Below the pieces are notes generated by a model that did no database searches, was not told the DNA's origin, and worked only from the letters and a program-made list of their open reading frames with translations. A DNA stretch of 11,488 nucleotides. It comes from JBJXGC01 sp046154545 (GTDB taxonomy: Bacteria; Chloroflexota; Dehalococcoidia; Tepidiformales; Tepidiformaceae). The DNA lies in NCBI GenBank assembly GCA_046154545.1, contig JBJXGC010000171.1:1-11488 (forward strand), written 5' to 3'. Of this stretch, positions 1-7,032 are shown piece after piece. Numbering within the stretch: position 1 is the stretch's first letter; each line of letters opens with the position of its first letter. Position numbers and translations under genes: made by a program.

Positions 1-1486
1 ATCCATAGCCGATGCTCCCGGTCCGTGCTTCGGCCGCCGCCAGTTCGGCCATGTCGATCGCCCGCATCGGCGCCTGTAACTTGTTCACGGTCTCGACGTA
101 TTCGGCGGCGGGGTCGGAGTCGTAGACGATGCCGCCGCCGGCCTGCAGGTAGGCGACACCGTCCTTGAAGGTGATGGTGCGGATACCGATGCAGGTATCC
201 ATCGAGCCGCTGAAGCTGGCGTAGCCCACGGCGCCGCCATAGACGCCCCGTTTCTCACCCTCCAGCTCCCCGATGATTTCCATGGCCCGGACCTTCGGCG
301 CTCCAGAGAGCGTGCCCGCGGGGAAGATGGCGCGGAAGGCGTCGAAGGCGGTCTTACCTTCGGCCAGCCGGCCGGAGACGTGGGAGACGATGTGCATGAC
401 GTGGCTGAAGCGCTCGATGTGCATGAGCGAGTCCACCTTCACGGTGCCCGGCGTGGCGACGCGGCCGACGTCGTTGCGCCCGAGGTCGACGAGCATGATG
501 TGCTCGGCCCGCTCCTTTTCGTCGGCGAGGAGCTCCGTTGCGAGGCGCTCGTCTTCCTCCGGGGTGGCGCCCCTGGGGCGTGTGCCGGCGAGCGGATGGT
601 TGACCACCAGTCCGTCTTCGACGCGCACGAGCAGCTCAGGGGAGGCCCCGACGAGCTGGAACTCGCCCATATCGAGGTAAAACATGTAGGGCGATGGGTT
701 CACCATCCGCATCTGGCGGTAGACGTTGAACGGGTGGACGGCTGTCTTGCGGGCGAGGCGGTGTGACGGCACCACCTGGATGACGTCTCCCGCGACCACG
801 TACTCCTTAATCTTGTTGACCATCAGTTCGTAGCCTTCGCGGCCCTGGTTCGACTCCGCCTGGCTGGTCCCCTTGAGCACCTCCGCCACATCTTCGACCG
901 GGGGATGGACGGTGGGGTTCGCCAGCCGCTCGACGATGGCGTCGATCTTCTTCGCCGCCTGGTCGTACGAAGCGTCGATGTCGCCGTCGAGGCGGCAGTG
1001 GGCCACGACCTTGATGGTGTGGTGGATGTGGTCGAAGACGACCATCGAGTCGCAGAACAGGAACATCGCTTCCGGGATACCGAAGGGGTCGCTGAGTTCC
1101 CGGGCCGTGCGCGGTTCGAAGTGGCGGATGGCGTCGTATGCGACATAACCAATGGCCCCGCCCGTCAGCGCCGGGACGTTCGGCAGGCGGATCTCTTTGA
1201 ACCGGCCGAGCTCTTCCTGGAGCGGCAGGAGAGGGTCTCCGGCGTAGTCCTCGCCCGGGCCCGTCTTGAGGACGCGATAGGGCTGGGTGCCGATGAAGGA
1301 GTAGCGGGCCAGCCGCTCGCCGCCCTCCACCGACTCCAGGAGAAACGAGTAGGTCCCCTGGCGCACCTTCAGGAAGGCGGAGACGGGCGTCTCCATGTCG
1401 GCCATCACTTCGCGGTAGATGGGCAGGAGGTTGCCGTCGCCCTTCTTCGCGATCGCCTTCACCTCATCGAGTGCCGGGTGGAGCAT
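1..1486 (-). CDS. trpE: Anthranilate synthase component I (TrpE), C-terminal end beyond window
   Basis: Converts chorismate to anthranilate with the TrpG glutaminase subunit, the first committed step of tryptophan synthesis in the cytosol. About 495 residues are visible and the reading frame leaves the window still open. The N-terminal domain has the LLES motif at residues 49-52, part of the tryptophan feedback site of this family, followed by GGAIGYVAYD. The chorismate-binding domain shows GASPELL, NHPLAGTRPRG, LVDLGRNDVGRV, FPAGTLSGAPK and the closing AGGGIVYDSDP, so only a short tail is missing. The ATG at 1486 overlaps the trpS stop in TAATG, and a G-rich Shine-Dalgarno-like run lies seven bases upstream. 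This points to translational coupling and control by the T-box upstream of trpB2. The visible protein contains no tryptophan residue. The family call is secure; trpG is not in the window. Confidence 0.96.
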   Translation of the reverse strand, partial: MLHPALDEVKAIAKKGDGNLLPIYREVMADMETPVSAFLKVRQGTYSFLLESVEGGERLARYSFIGTQPYRVLKTGPGEDYAGDPLLPLQEELGRFKEIRLPNVPALTGGAIGYVAYDAIRHFEPRTARELSDPFGIPEAMFLFCDSMVVFDHIHHTIKVVAHCRLDGDIDASYDQAAKKIDAIVERLANPTVHPPVEDVAEVLKGTSQAESNQGREGYELMVNKIKEYVVAGDVIQVVPSHRLARKTAVHPFNVYRQMRMVNPSPYMFYLDMGEFQLVGASPELLVRVEDGLVVNHPLAGTRPRGATPEEDERLATELLADEKERAEHIMLVDLGRNDVGRVATPGTVKVDSLMHIERFSHVMHIVSHVSGRLAEGKTAFDAFRAIFPAGTLSGAPKVRAMEIIGELEGEKRGVYGGAVGYASFSGSMDTCIGIRTITFKDGVAYLQAGGGIVYDSDPAAEYVETVNKLQAPMRAIDMAELAAAEARTGSIGYG

Positions 1487-2535
1487 TACTTTGCCCCCCG
1501 GGATTGGCCGTCGCGGTACTTGTCCAGGTAGTTCAAGTCGAGGGCGTCTCTGACCATCTCCATGGTCTGGCGGGCGATGGCGCGGCCACGGTTGGTGCCG
1601 TGTTCGAGGGCGTCGCGGACGAGGCCCATGTTCGACTCGTACTTCGCCCGCCGGTCACGGAAGGGGTCGAGCAGGTCGTCGAGGACGGTTGTGAGGCGGT
1701 CCTTGAGTTCCTTGTTGCCCACGCCCGTGCGCGTGTAGCGGTCTTTCAGGTCAGCCACGGCGGCCCGGTCCGGGTCGAATGCGTCGAGGTAGAGGAAGAT
1801 CGGGTTCTCATCGACCTTCCCGGGCTCGTTCTGGCCCCGGGGCGGGCCGGCGTACATGCCCTTCACTTTCCTGGCCACGATCTCGCGGCTGTCTTTGAGG
1901 TCGATGGTGTTGCCGCGCGACTTGCTCATCTTGGCGTTGCCGTCCGTCCCCACGAGGCGCGGGACGCGGCCCACGAGGGCTTCGGGCTCCGGGAAGATCT
2001 CCTTGAACTCGCGGTTGAAGCGGCGCGCCGTCTCCCGGGTCAGTTCGATGTGGGGCAACTGGTCTTCGCCCACGGGCACGAGGTGGGCACGGGGCATGAG
2101 GATGTTCGCCACCTGCATGACCGGGTAGTTGTAGAAGGCGACGGGCACGCCGCGGCCCTTCTTCGTCTCGCTCCCGGCCTCGATGTCGGCCATCTCGGCC
2201 TTCAGGGTGGGGTTCCGTTCGAGCATGCCGAGGGGCAGGAACCAGCTCAGCCAGGTCGTCAGTTCGGCGTGTTCGGGGATGAGGCTTTCGATCACATAGC
2301 TGCTGTTTTCGGGGTCCAGCCCCACGCTCAGCCAGTCCAACGCGACATCCCAGACCGCCTGGCGAACGCGGCCGATGTCGTCCGCGTAGTCGGACACCTG
2401 GTAGTCGGCAATGAGGAAGTAGCATTCGTACTCGCCCTGGAGCCGCACCCAGTTCTCGAGCGCACCGGCGTAGTGGCCGAGGTGGAGAGCACCCGTCGGC
2501 CGGATGCCGGTGAGGATGCGCTTTCTCTCCGTCAT
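1486..2535 (-). CDS. trpS: Tryptophanyl-tRNA synthetase (TrpRS)
   Basis: Class I aminoacyl-tRNA synthetase that charges tRNA-Trp with tryptophan using ATP. The 349-residue product is of normal family length. It carries the HIGH-type motif HLGH at residues 18-21, GEDQ at 156-159 and KMSKS at 202-206, in the context GNAKMSKSRGNTI. A longer open frame reaches 2775, but homology begins with MTERKRILTGIRPTG. The ATG at 2535 overlaps the stop codon of the upstream four-helix gene in ATGA, so I start there. Its own Shine-Dalgarno is weak, in line with translation by re-initiating ribosomes. Placing the charging enzyme in a T-box operon for the same amino acid makes sense, since the riboswitch reads the product of this enzyme, charged versus uncharged tRNA-Trp. 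The KMSKSRGNTI region and longer C-terminal part resemble the second, auxiliary-like TrpRS type of some bacteria, which I state with low confidence. Confidence 0.96.
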   Translation of the reverse strand: MTERKRILTGIRPTGALHLGHYAGALENWVRLQGEYECYFLIADYQVSDYADDIGRVRQAVWDVALDWLSVGLDPENSSYVIESLIPEHAELTTWLSWFLPLGMLERNPTLKAEMADIEAGSETKKGRGVPVAFYNYPVMQVANILMPRAHLVPVGEDQLPHIELTRETARRFNREFKEIFPEPEALVGRVPRLVGTDGNAKMSKSRGNTIDLKDSREIVARKVKGMYAGPPRGQNEPGKVDENPIFLYLDAFDPDRAAVADLKDRYTRTGVGNKELKDRLTTVLDDLLDPFRDRRAKYESNMGLVRDALEHGTNRGRAIARQTMEMVRDALDLNYLDKYRDGQSRGAK

Positions 2536-3002
2536 CGTGGCGAACCCGTCCCGCCGCGCGGTCCGGCGTTGCGCGGGCCGCCTGCGGGTGGGCCGTTGCG
2601 CAGTGGGGCACGCCCGCCGGGTGGCGGGCCGGCCATCGGCGGGGCCGGGCGCTCGAGGGCCCGCAGCGTCCCGCTCACCTGCCGGGAACATTGCTCTGCC
2701 ATGTCGAGCTCGTTCGCGAAGACGGTGTCCGGCTCGTTCATGACGGCGGCCAGGACGTGCAGCCAGGAGCGGCACTGGGCGAGCGCGCCACGGGCGTCGC
2801 GGTAGAGACCCACCTGCCCGCCTCCCTCCCGGCCGGTACCTTCGGCGAGCAGGGCACAGGCCAGCCCGGCCTGTTCGAAGGCGTGTGTCTGGGCGTCGGC
2901 GGCGGCCTTCAGGTTCGAACCGACCTTGAGACGGCCGACGGCGACGGCGAGCTTCACGGCCGTGTTCCAGGCCTCGAACGATTGATAGGCGTATTCCGCC
3001 AT
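2532..3002 (-). CDS. Four-helix-bundle protein, 23S rRNA-intervening-sequence (IVP) type, with Arg/Gly/Pro tail
   Basis: A 156-residue protein of unknown role. Residues 4-117 look like four amphipathic helices (about 4-27, 30-56, 60-88 and 92-117). The pattern resembles the IVP/four-helix-bundle family: a SFEAWNTAVKLAVAV first helix, an AEGTGRE turn at 53-59 matching the family's AEG.GR signature, then a long helix with LYRDARGALAQ. Members occur as inserts in 23S rRNA genes and as free-standing proteins, and their biochemistry is poorly known. Residues 118-156 are a disordered tail rich in Pro, Gly and Arg (GGR, PRGG), which could bind RNA; that is inference. The start is fixed by a strong GGAGGA Shine-Dalgarno four bases before the ATG. 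The stop overlaps the trpS start in ATGA, so it is probably co-translated with trpS inside the Trp operon. It is divergent, so the family assignment is moderate while its existence as a gene is well supported. Confidence 0.8.
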   Translation of the reverse strand: MAEYAYQSFEAWNTAVKLAVAVGRLKVGSNLKAAADAQTHAFEQAGLACALLAEGTGREGGGQVGLYRDARGALAQCRSWLHVLAAVMNEPDTVFANELDMAEQCSRQVSGTLRALERPAPPMAGPPPGGRAPLRNGPPAGGPRNAGPRGGTGSPR

Positions 3003-3023
3003 GACTTCCTCCGAAAGGACTCA

Positions 3024-3047
3024 GGGGCTGGGGACCCGGGGTTGGGG
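3024..3047 (+). repeat. G-quadruplex motif made of two imperfect 14-bp tandem units
   Basis: On the plus strand four runs of exactly four G (3024-3027, 3030-3033, 3038-3041, 3044-3047) are separated by loops of 2, 4 and 2 bases, a textbook intramolecular quadruplex pattern. It arises from two adjacent 14-bp units, GGGGCTGGGGACCC and GGGGTTGGGGACTC, which differ at two positions. It lies in the 98-bp gap between trpB2 and the four-helix gene. The G-rich strand is the template strand for this operon, so the mRNA carries the C-rich copy. No function is demonstrated. Confidence 0.6.
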
Positions 3048-3083
3048 ACTCAGCGCGAAACCGCGTCCGAGGCCGTTCGCGTG

Positions 3084-3099
3084 GCGGCGATTCCGCCGC
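3084..3099 (-). other. GC hairpin just after the trpB2 stop codon
   Basis: A perfect 6-bp stem (GCGGCG and CGCCGC) with a 4-nt loop, starting one base after the trpB2 TAG. There is no U-tract, so it is not a convincing intrinsic terminator. It could slow exonucleases or mark an mRNA processing boundary between trpB2 and the distal genes. In GC-rich DNA such stems also arise by chance. Confidence 0.3.
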
Positions 3100-3100
3100 G

Positions 3101-4459
<1,359 letters not shown>

Positions 4460-4465
4460 GGTTGG

Positions 4466-4471
4466 CCCCTT
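4466..4471 (-). promoter_or_regulatory. Ribosome binding site of trpB2 (supports GTG start)
   Basis: AAGGGG on the minus strand with a 6-nt spacer (CCAACC) before the GTG at 4459. It lies downstream of the T-box terminator, as expected for the first gene after a riboswitch, and rules against the longer upstream frame that would start inside the leader RNA. Confidence 0.7.
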
Positions 4472-4510
4472 TTCTGCGCGCTGATCCCGCCTGTCGTCTC
4501 CCGCTCCGGG

Positions 4511-4547
4511 AAACACAAAACCCCTCGCCATCAAAGGACGAGGGGTT
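4511..4547 (-). terminator. Intrinsic terminator of the T-box leader
   Basis: On the minus strand AACCCCTCG (4547-4539) pairs perfectly with CGAGGGGTT (4527-4519) around an 11-nt loop, followed by the T-rich tail TTTTGTGTTT (4520-4511). The 5' arm overlaps the antiterminator helix described for the T-box, so the two folds exclude each other. When tRNA-Trp is charged this hairpin should form and stop transcription about 50 bases before trpB2. Confidence 0.9.
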
Positions 4548-4790
4548 CTCTCGTGGTGCCACCTTTGTTTCCTTCCGGAGAAGGACACTCAGCAGACGGC
4601 GACCCTCCCCTGGGAAGGATGGCCGTCCGGGCTCTGATAACGGTGCCCACTCCGCCGGAGGCTACTGAGGTTGCCCTGTTCGCTACCGGGGCTCCCGGGT
4701 CCATTCACCAGCCGCGCCGCCGCCGGGCTCTCACCTTTCCCGGCTCTCTGGAGGCTCGCCTGACCGGCTACTCTTCCCGATCGACGCCAA
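4533..4790 (-). promoter_or_regulatory. T-box riboswitch, tRNA-Trp specific (UGG specifier)
   Basis: The leader RNA binds tRNA-Trp and allows transcription only when the tRNA is uncharged. In minus-strand order, Stem I carries AGTA at 4772-4769, the 5' side of the loop-E motif. A distal hairpin GCCGGG/CCCGGC (4744-4739 with 4727-4722) encloses AAAGGTGAGAG. GAA at 4706-4704 is the 3' side of loop E, directly followed by the specifier UGG (4703-4701) and the conserved purine A4700. CACCGTTATC lies in the linker. The T-box sequence AAGGTGGCACCACG occupies 4565-4552. The antiterminator forms from AAAGG (4566-4562) with CCTTT (4537-4533) and ACGAG (4554-4550) with CTCGT (4542-4538), leaving the UGGC bulge (4561-4558) to pair with the tRNA end. 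C4558 matches the G discriminator base usual in bacterial tRNA-Trp. The operon it precedes (trpB2, trpS, trpE) agrees with the codon. The outer boundary near 4790 is approximate. Confidence 0.93.
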
Positions 4791-4811
4791 CATATGAGGT
4801 TGTCAGTGTCG

Positions 4812-4841
4812 AGCGTAGGGGTTCCCGGAGCATCGCGTCAA
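4812..4841 (-). promoter_or_regulatory. Candidate promoter of the T-box trp operon
   Basis: On the minus strand TTGACG (4841-4836) is followed after 18 bp by TACGCT (4817-4812), a -35/-10 pair of the housekeeping sigma type for a high-GC genome. Transcription would start near 4805, placing Stem I of the T-box about 15-25 bases into the RNA, which is the normal arrangement. The -35 is close to consensus and the -10 is weak. Confidence 0.55.
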
Positions 4842-4965
4842 TGGCCGGGCGGGGTTCAACGAGCGTTTTGGGCTGGCGACGACACCGATGAGACGCAAAG
4901 GATCCAAAAAGGGACCAGGGCGAAAAATGAAGGCGAACCTGATGCGAACTGGGCGGGCCTGATGG

Positions 4966-5862
4966 TCAGCGCCGCTTCCGCGCCATCGCCACGACGCCCG
5001 AGCCCGCTATCGCCAGGAACAGCGCCGCGATTGCGAGGGTCAGCGCGGCGCTGCTACGGCCGGACGCCCCCGCGCCGCTGCCGGTACGCGGCGCCCGGGG
5101 CGTCTCCACATCAGTGGCGCCGCCGCCAGCGGGGGCGGTACCGCTGTCAGTTCCCGTTGTAGGCGATGCCGTCGTCGGCCCGGTTGGCGTCGCGTTCCCT
5201 GTCTGGGTGGGGGTCGCGGCCGTGGGCGTCGCGGTAGACGGAGTGCGGGTGTCCGGGGTCTCCGCGGGGACTATCTGAATCGCCCCGAACGGCGTCGGGG
5301 TCGCCGTGGGGGTGGCTGTCGGCGTGGGCGTCGGCGTGGCCGTGGGGCAGTTCGGGGCCGGGGGCGGCGTGACGGTCACCGGGTTCTCGCCGGCCGTGAC
5401 CGCGTCCACGAGCGTCCAGCGCCCGTTCGCGTCGAACCGGTAAATGAAGATGAAGCCACCCCAGCCGGCCGTCGAGAACCCGCCGCCGCTTGTGCTGAAG
5501 AGCGTGACCACGGCCGTCGCCGGGATCGTCAGCTCCCAATCCGGCGTGCCCGTAGGCGCCTCCCCGGGAATGAAGCCGGACTCGTCGAATGGGGTGAAGC
5601 CGCCGCCGGGAACAAGGGCCGTGCCGTTGATGGTCACATCGGACAGGACGACCAGCCGCTCTTCCTGTCCGGGGCCGCTGGTGCCGTCGTACTGAGCGAG
5701 CGCCGTCCAGGTGTTGTTACAGGCGGCCGTCGCCGCAAATGTGGCCTGGCTGGCCGCGGCAGACCGTGACGGCAGGAGGCCGGCGGTCACCGCCACGCCC
5801 CCGCCCAACAGGCCCGCCAGCAGCCATGCGGCGATGAACTTCGGACGGCTCACGTGCGCCAA
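4966..5862 (-). CDS. Secreted surface protein: signal peptide, small Cys-bracketed domain, Pro-Thr linker, C-terminal anchor
   Basis: I do not recognise the domain. The 298-residue product has a signal peptide (basic start, hydrophobic 9-30, small residues near 35-38) and a domain rich in beta-prone, Gly and aromatic residues from about 48 to 172. Its only two cysteines, C48 and C172, bracket that domain and could form a disulfide. A long Pro/Thr/Ala linker covers roughly 161-256, a hydrophobic segment about 270-292, and the tail is basic (RKRR). The motif APRTG at 257-261, then a hydrophobic stretch and basic tail, resembles a degenerate cell-wall sorting signal; a plain membrane anchor is the alternative. 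Such Pro-Thr linkers are common in secreted proteins of Chloroflexota. The start is TTG at 5862 because AGGAGAAGGGG sits five bases upstream; a GTG at 5853 would have poor spacing. It lies upstream of the trp promoter in the same orientation, with no clear terminator between. Confidence 0.8.
   Translation of the reverse strand: MAHVSRPKFIAAWLLAGLLGGGVAVTAGLLPSRSAAASQATFAATAACNNTWTALAQYDGTSGPGQEERLVVLSDVTINGTALVPGGGFTPFDESGFIPGEAPTGTPDWELTIPATAVVTLFSTSGGGFSTAGWGGFIFIYRFDANGRWTLVDAVTAGENPVTVTPPPAPNCPTATPTPTPTATPTATPTPFGAIQIVPAETPDTRTPSTATPTAATPTQTGNATPTGPTTASPTTGTDSGTAPAGGGATDVETPRAPRTGSGAGASGRSSAALTLAIAALFLAIAGSGVVAMARKRR
5290..5346 (-). repeat. Low-complexity Pro-Thr-Ala coding repeat
   Basis: This 57-bp stretch inside the secreted protein gene encodes 19 residues built only of Pro, Thr and Ala, mainly as PT and PTAT units using CCG/CCC and ACG/ACC codons. 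It is the most regular part of the linker. Such tracts often vary in length between strains by slippage or recombination. Confidence 0.7.
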
Positions 5863-6160
5863 TTCAGCCCCTTCTCCTGTGCTCCTGAAACGAGAGAGAC
5901 ATCCAAGGGTGGGTGCAACGTCCGCTTCCAGGAACCTGTTAGCTTTGCGCTTGCGCGCTGTGGCGCTGAGCCCGATGCCGGTCCGAGTCGCGGGGAGCGG
6001 ACCGATGACCAGGAGCAGAACCGTGGTGCTGCTGCCGTCGCCGGTGATGCCGCCACCTGCCTTCGTGCTACGGCGAGCGCCCTCCGCGGACAGTAGCCGC
6101 TCCCGGTTTCACCGGCAAACCGATTGGGGCGCTTCGCCGTTCCGCGGGCGCTCTGGCGGC
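5863..6160. other. 298-bp intergenic stretch, no gene seen
   Basis: It lies between the secreted protein gene and the end of the dehydrogenase gene, both on the minus strand. Short open frames on both strands lack family resemblance or a ribosome site, and their Arg/Ser/Pro-rich translations look like GC-rich noise. The part next to 5862 holds the Shine-Dalgarno AGGAGAAGGGG and presumably the promoter of the secreted protein, though I find no convincing -35/-10 pair. A 6-bp hairpin at 6104-6122 (CGGTTT/AAACCG, 7-nt loop) follows the dehydrogenase gene but lacks a U-tract. Confidence 0.5.
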
Positions 6161-6913
6161 TTACGGCCGGATCTCCCGGGCGTAATCTCGCCCGCCGCGC
6201 ACGGTCACGCGCATGACCGCCCCGGCGCGTGAATCGTCCTCGACGAGCTCGATGACGCCGGCGGCGATGTCCTCCGGCTGGAGGATGCCGCCTACCAGCG
6301 CCTTCATCTCCTCTACTCGTTCGTCGCCGGCCCGGCGCACGAGCGGTGTATCGACGTAGCTCGGGCAGATCGCGTTCACGCGGATGCGCGACTCGGGCGC
6401 GAGGTAGGCGAGTGAGCGGGAGAAGTTCACGACGCCGGCCTTTGAGGCGGCGTAGACCGGCGAGCCGGGCATCGGCAGCAACCCACCCATTGAAGCGGTG
6501 TTGATGATCACGCCGCCGCGGCCGTTCGCCTTCATCGCCCGCACCGCCAGCCGGGTGGCGTCGATGACGCCCGTGAGGTCGATATCTACCACCCGGCGCC
6601 AGTCGCCGGGGTCATCGGCGAAGAGGTCCTCCCCGCCGATGCCGGCGTTGTTACAGACGATGTCCAGGCGGCCGAACCGCTCCTGGGCGAGGGCCAGGGC
6701 CGCCTCGATCTCTTCGCTGCGGGTCGTGTCGCAACGGACGAACAGGGCTGTGCCGCCGGCGCTGTCGATCATCTTCACGGTCTCGGCGCCGCCTACTTCA
6801 TTGACGTCCGCCACGACCACGCTGGCGCCGCGCGCCGCGAGGGCCACGGCCATCGCCCGGCCAATGCCCGACGCTGCCCCGGATACGAGCGCCACCGCTC
6901 CTGCTGTTTCCAT
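6161..6913 (-). CDS. Short-chain dehydrogenase/reductase (classical SDR), probably NAD-dependent
   Basis: A 250-residue classical SDR, an NAD(P)-dependent oxidoreductase of the Rossmann fold; the substrate cannot be read from sequence. Motifs are the nucleotide-binding SGAASGIG at 11-18, an acidic Asp36 after the second strand (VVADVN) that favours NAD over NADP, CDTT at 61-64, NNAG at 88-91, and the catalytic Ser141, Tyr154 and Lys158 in YAASK. At the fourth catalytic position, usually Asn in VNLTG, it has Asp112 (DIDLTG), a change seen in other SDRs. The open frame extends to 7012, but the family begins at METAGAVALVSG, so I start at the ATG at 6913. It lacks a strong Shine-Dalgarno. The gene stands alone and is divergent from the carbonic anhydrase-like gene. 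Confidence 0.9.
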   Translation of the reverse strand: METAGAVALVSGAASGIGRAMAVALAARGASVVVADVNEVGGAETVKMIDSAGGTALFVRCDTTRSEEIEAALALAQERFGRLDIVCNNAGIGGEDLFADDPGDWRRVVDIDLTGVIDATRLAVRAMKANGRGGVIINTASMGGLLPMPGSPVYAASKAGVVNFSRSLAYLAPESRIRVNAICPSYVDTPLVRRAGDERVEEMKALVGGILQPEDIAAGVIELVEDDSRAGAVMRVTVRGGRDYAREIRP

Positions 6914-6941
6914 CTGGTCACCATTCCATGAGTGTCCGCGA

Positions 6942-6950
6942 ACCATAGCA
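6942..6950 (-). promoter_or_regulatory. Candidate extended -10 promoter of the dehydrogenase gene
   Basis: On the minus strand TGCTATGGT (6950-6942) is an extended -10 (TGn plus TATGGT). Transcription would begin near 6935, about 22 bases before the ATG at 6913. No good -35 is visible, which extended -10 promoters can tolerate. Confidence 0.4.
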
Positions 6951-7026
6951 GGAGAGCGCACTGCCTTCCGCCGCGTGGCGGGGGAGCCCGAAAAATGGCC
7001 TTCACCCGCCACCGGCGTCGATCTCG

Positions 7027-7032
7027 TACGCT
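7027..7032 (+). promoter_or_regulatory. Candidate -10 of the carbonic anhydrase-like gene (leaderless start)
   Basis: TACGCT, the same hexamer as the -10 of the trp promoter, sits just before the gene. With the usual 6-7 nt to the start of transcription, the RNA would begin at the ATG at 7039. No Shine-Dalgarno is present upstream of either ATG. No clear -35 is seen, so confidence is limited. Confidence 0.35.

Noticed and set aside
2536..2775. An N-terminal extension of TrpRS to 429 residues
   Set aside because: The added part is Arg/Pro/Ala-rich, overlaps the four-helix gene in another frame and precedes the conserved MTERKRILTGIRPTG start.
1471..2805. A 444-codon open frame on the plus strand
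   Set aside because: It lies fully antisense to trpS and parts of its neighbours, has no family resemblance, and is the usual mirror frame of a high-GC gene. The minus strand carries clear TrpRS motifs.
4460..4588. An N-terminal extension of TrpB2 by 43 residues
   Set aside because: The extension would be encoded by the T-box terminator and leader RNA. The GTG at 4459 with AAGGGG upstream fits the family start and the regulation.
4500..4800. A classical trp attenuator with a Trp-rich leader peptide
   Set aside because: No leader peptide with tandem UGG codons is seen. All conserved elements of a T-box (loop E, specifier, T-box sequence, antiterminator, terminator) are present instead.
6104..6122. 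A hairpin after the dehydrogenase as an intrinsic terminator
   Set aside because: Only a 6-bp stem with a 7-nt loop and no U-tract, so it was left as a remark rather than a terminator.
5711..6232. A 173-codon plus-strand open frame across the gap before the dehydrogenase
   Set aside because: Half of it is antisense to the secreted protein, its translation is Arg/Ser/Pro-rich without motifs, and it has no ribosome site.
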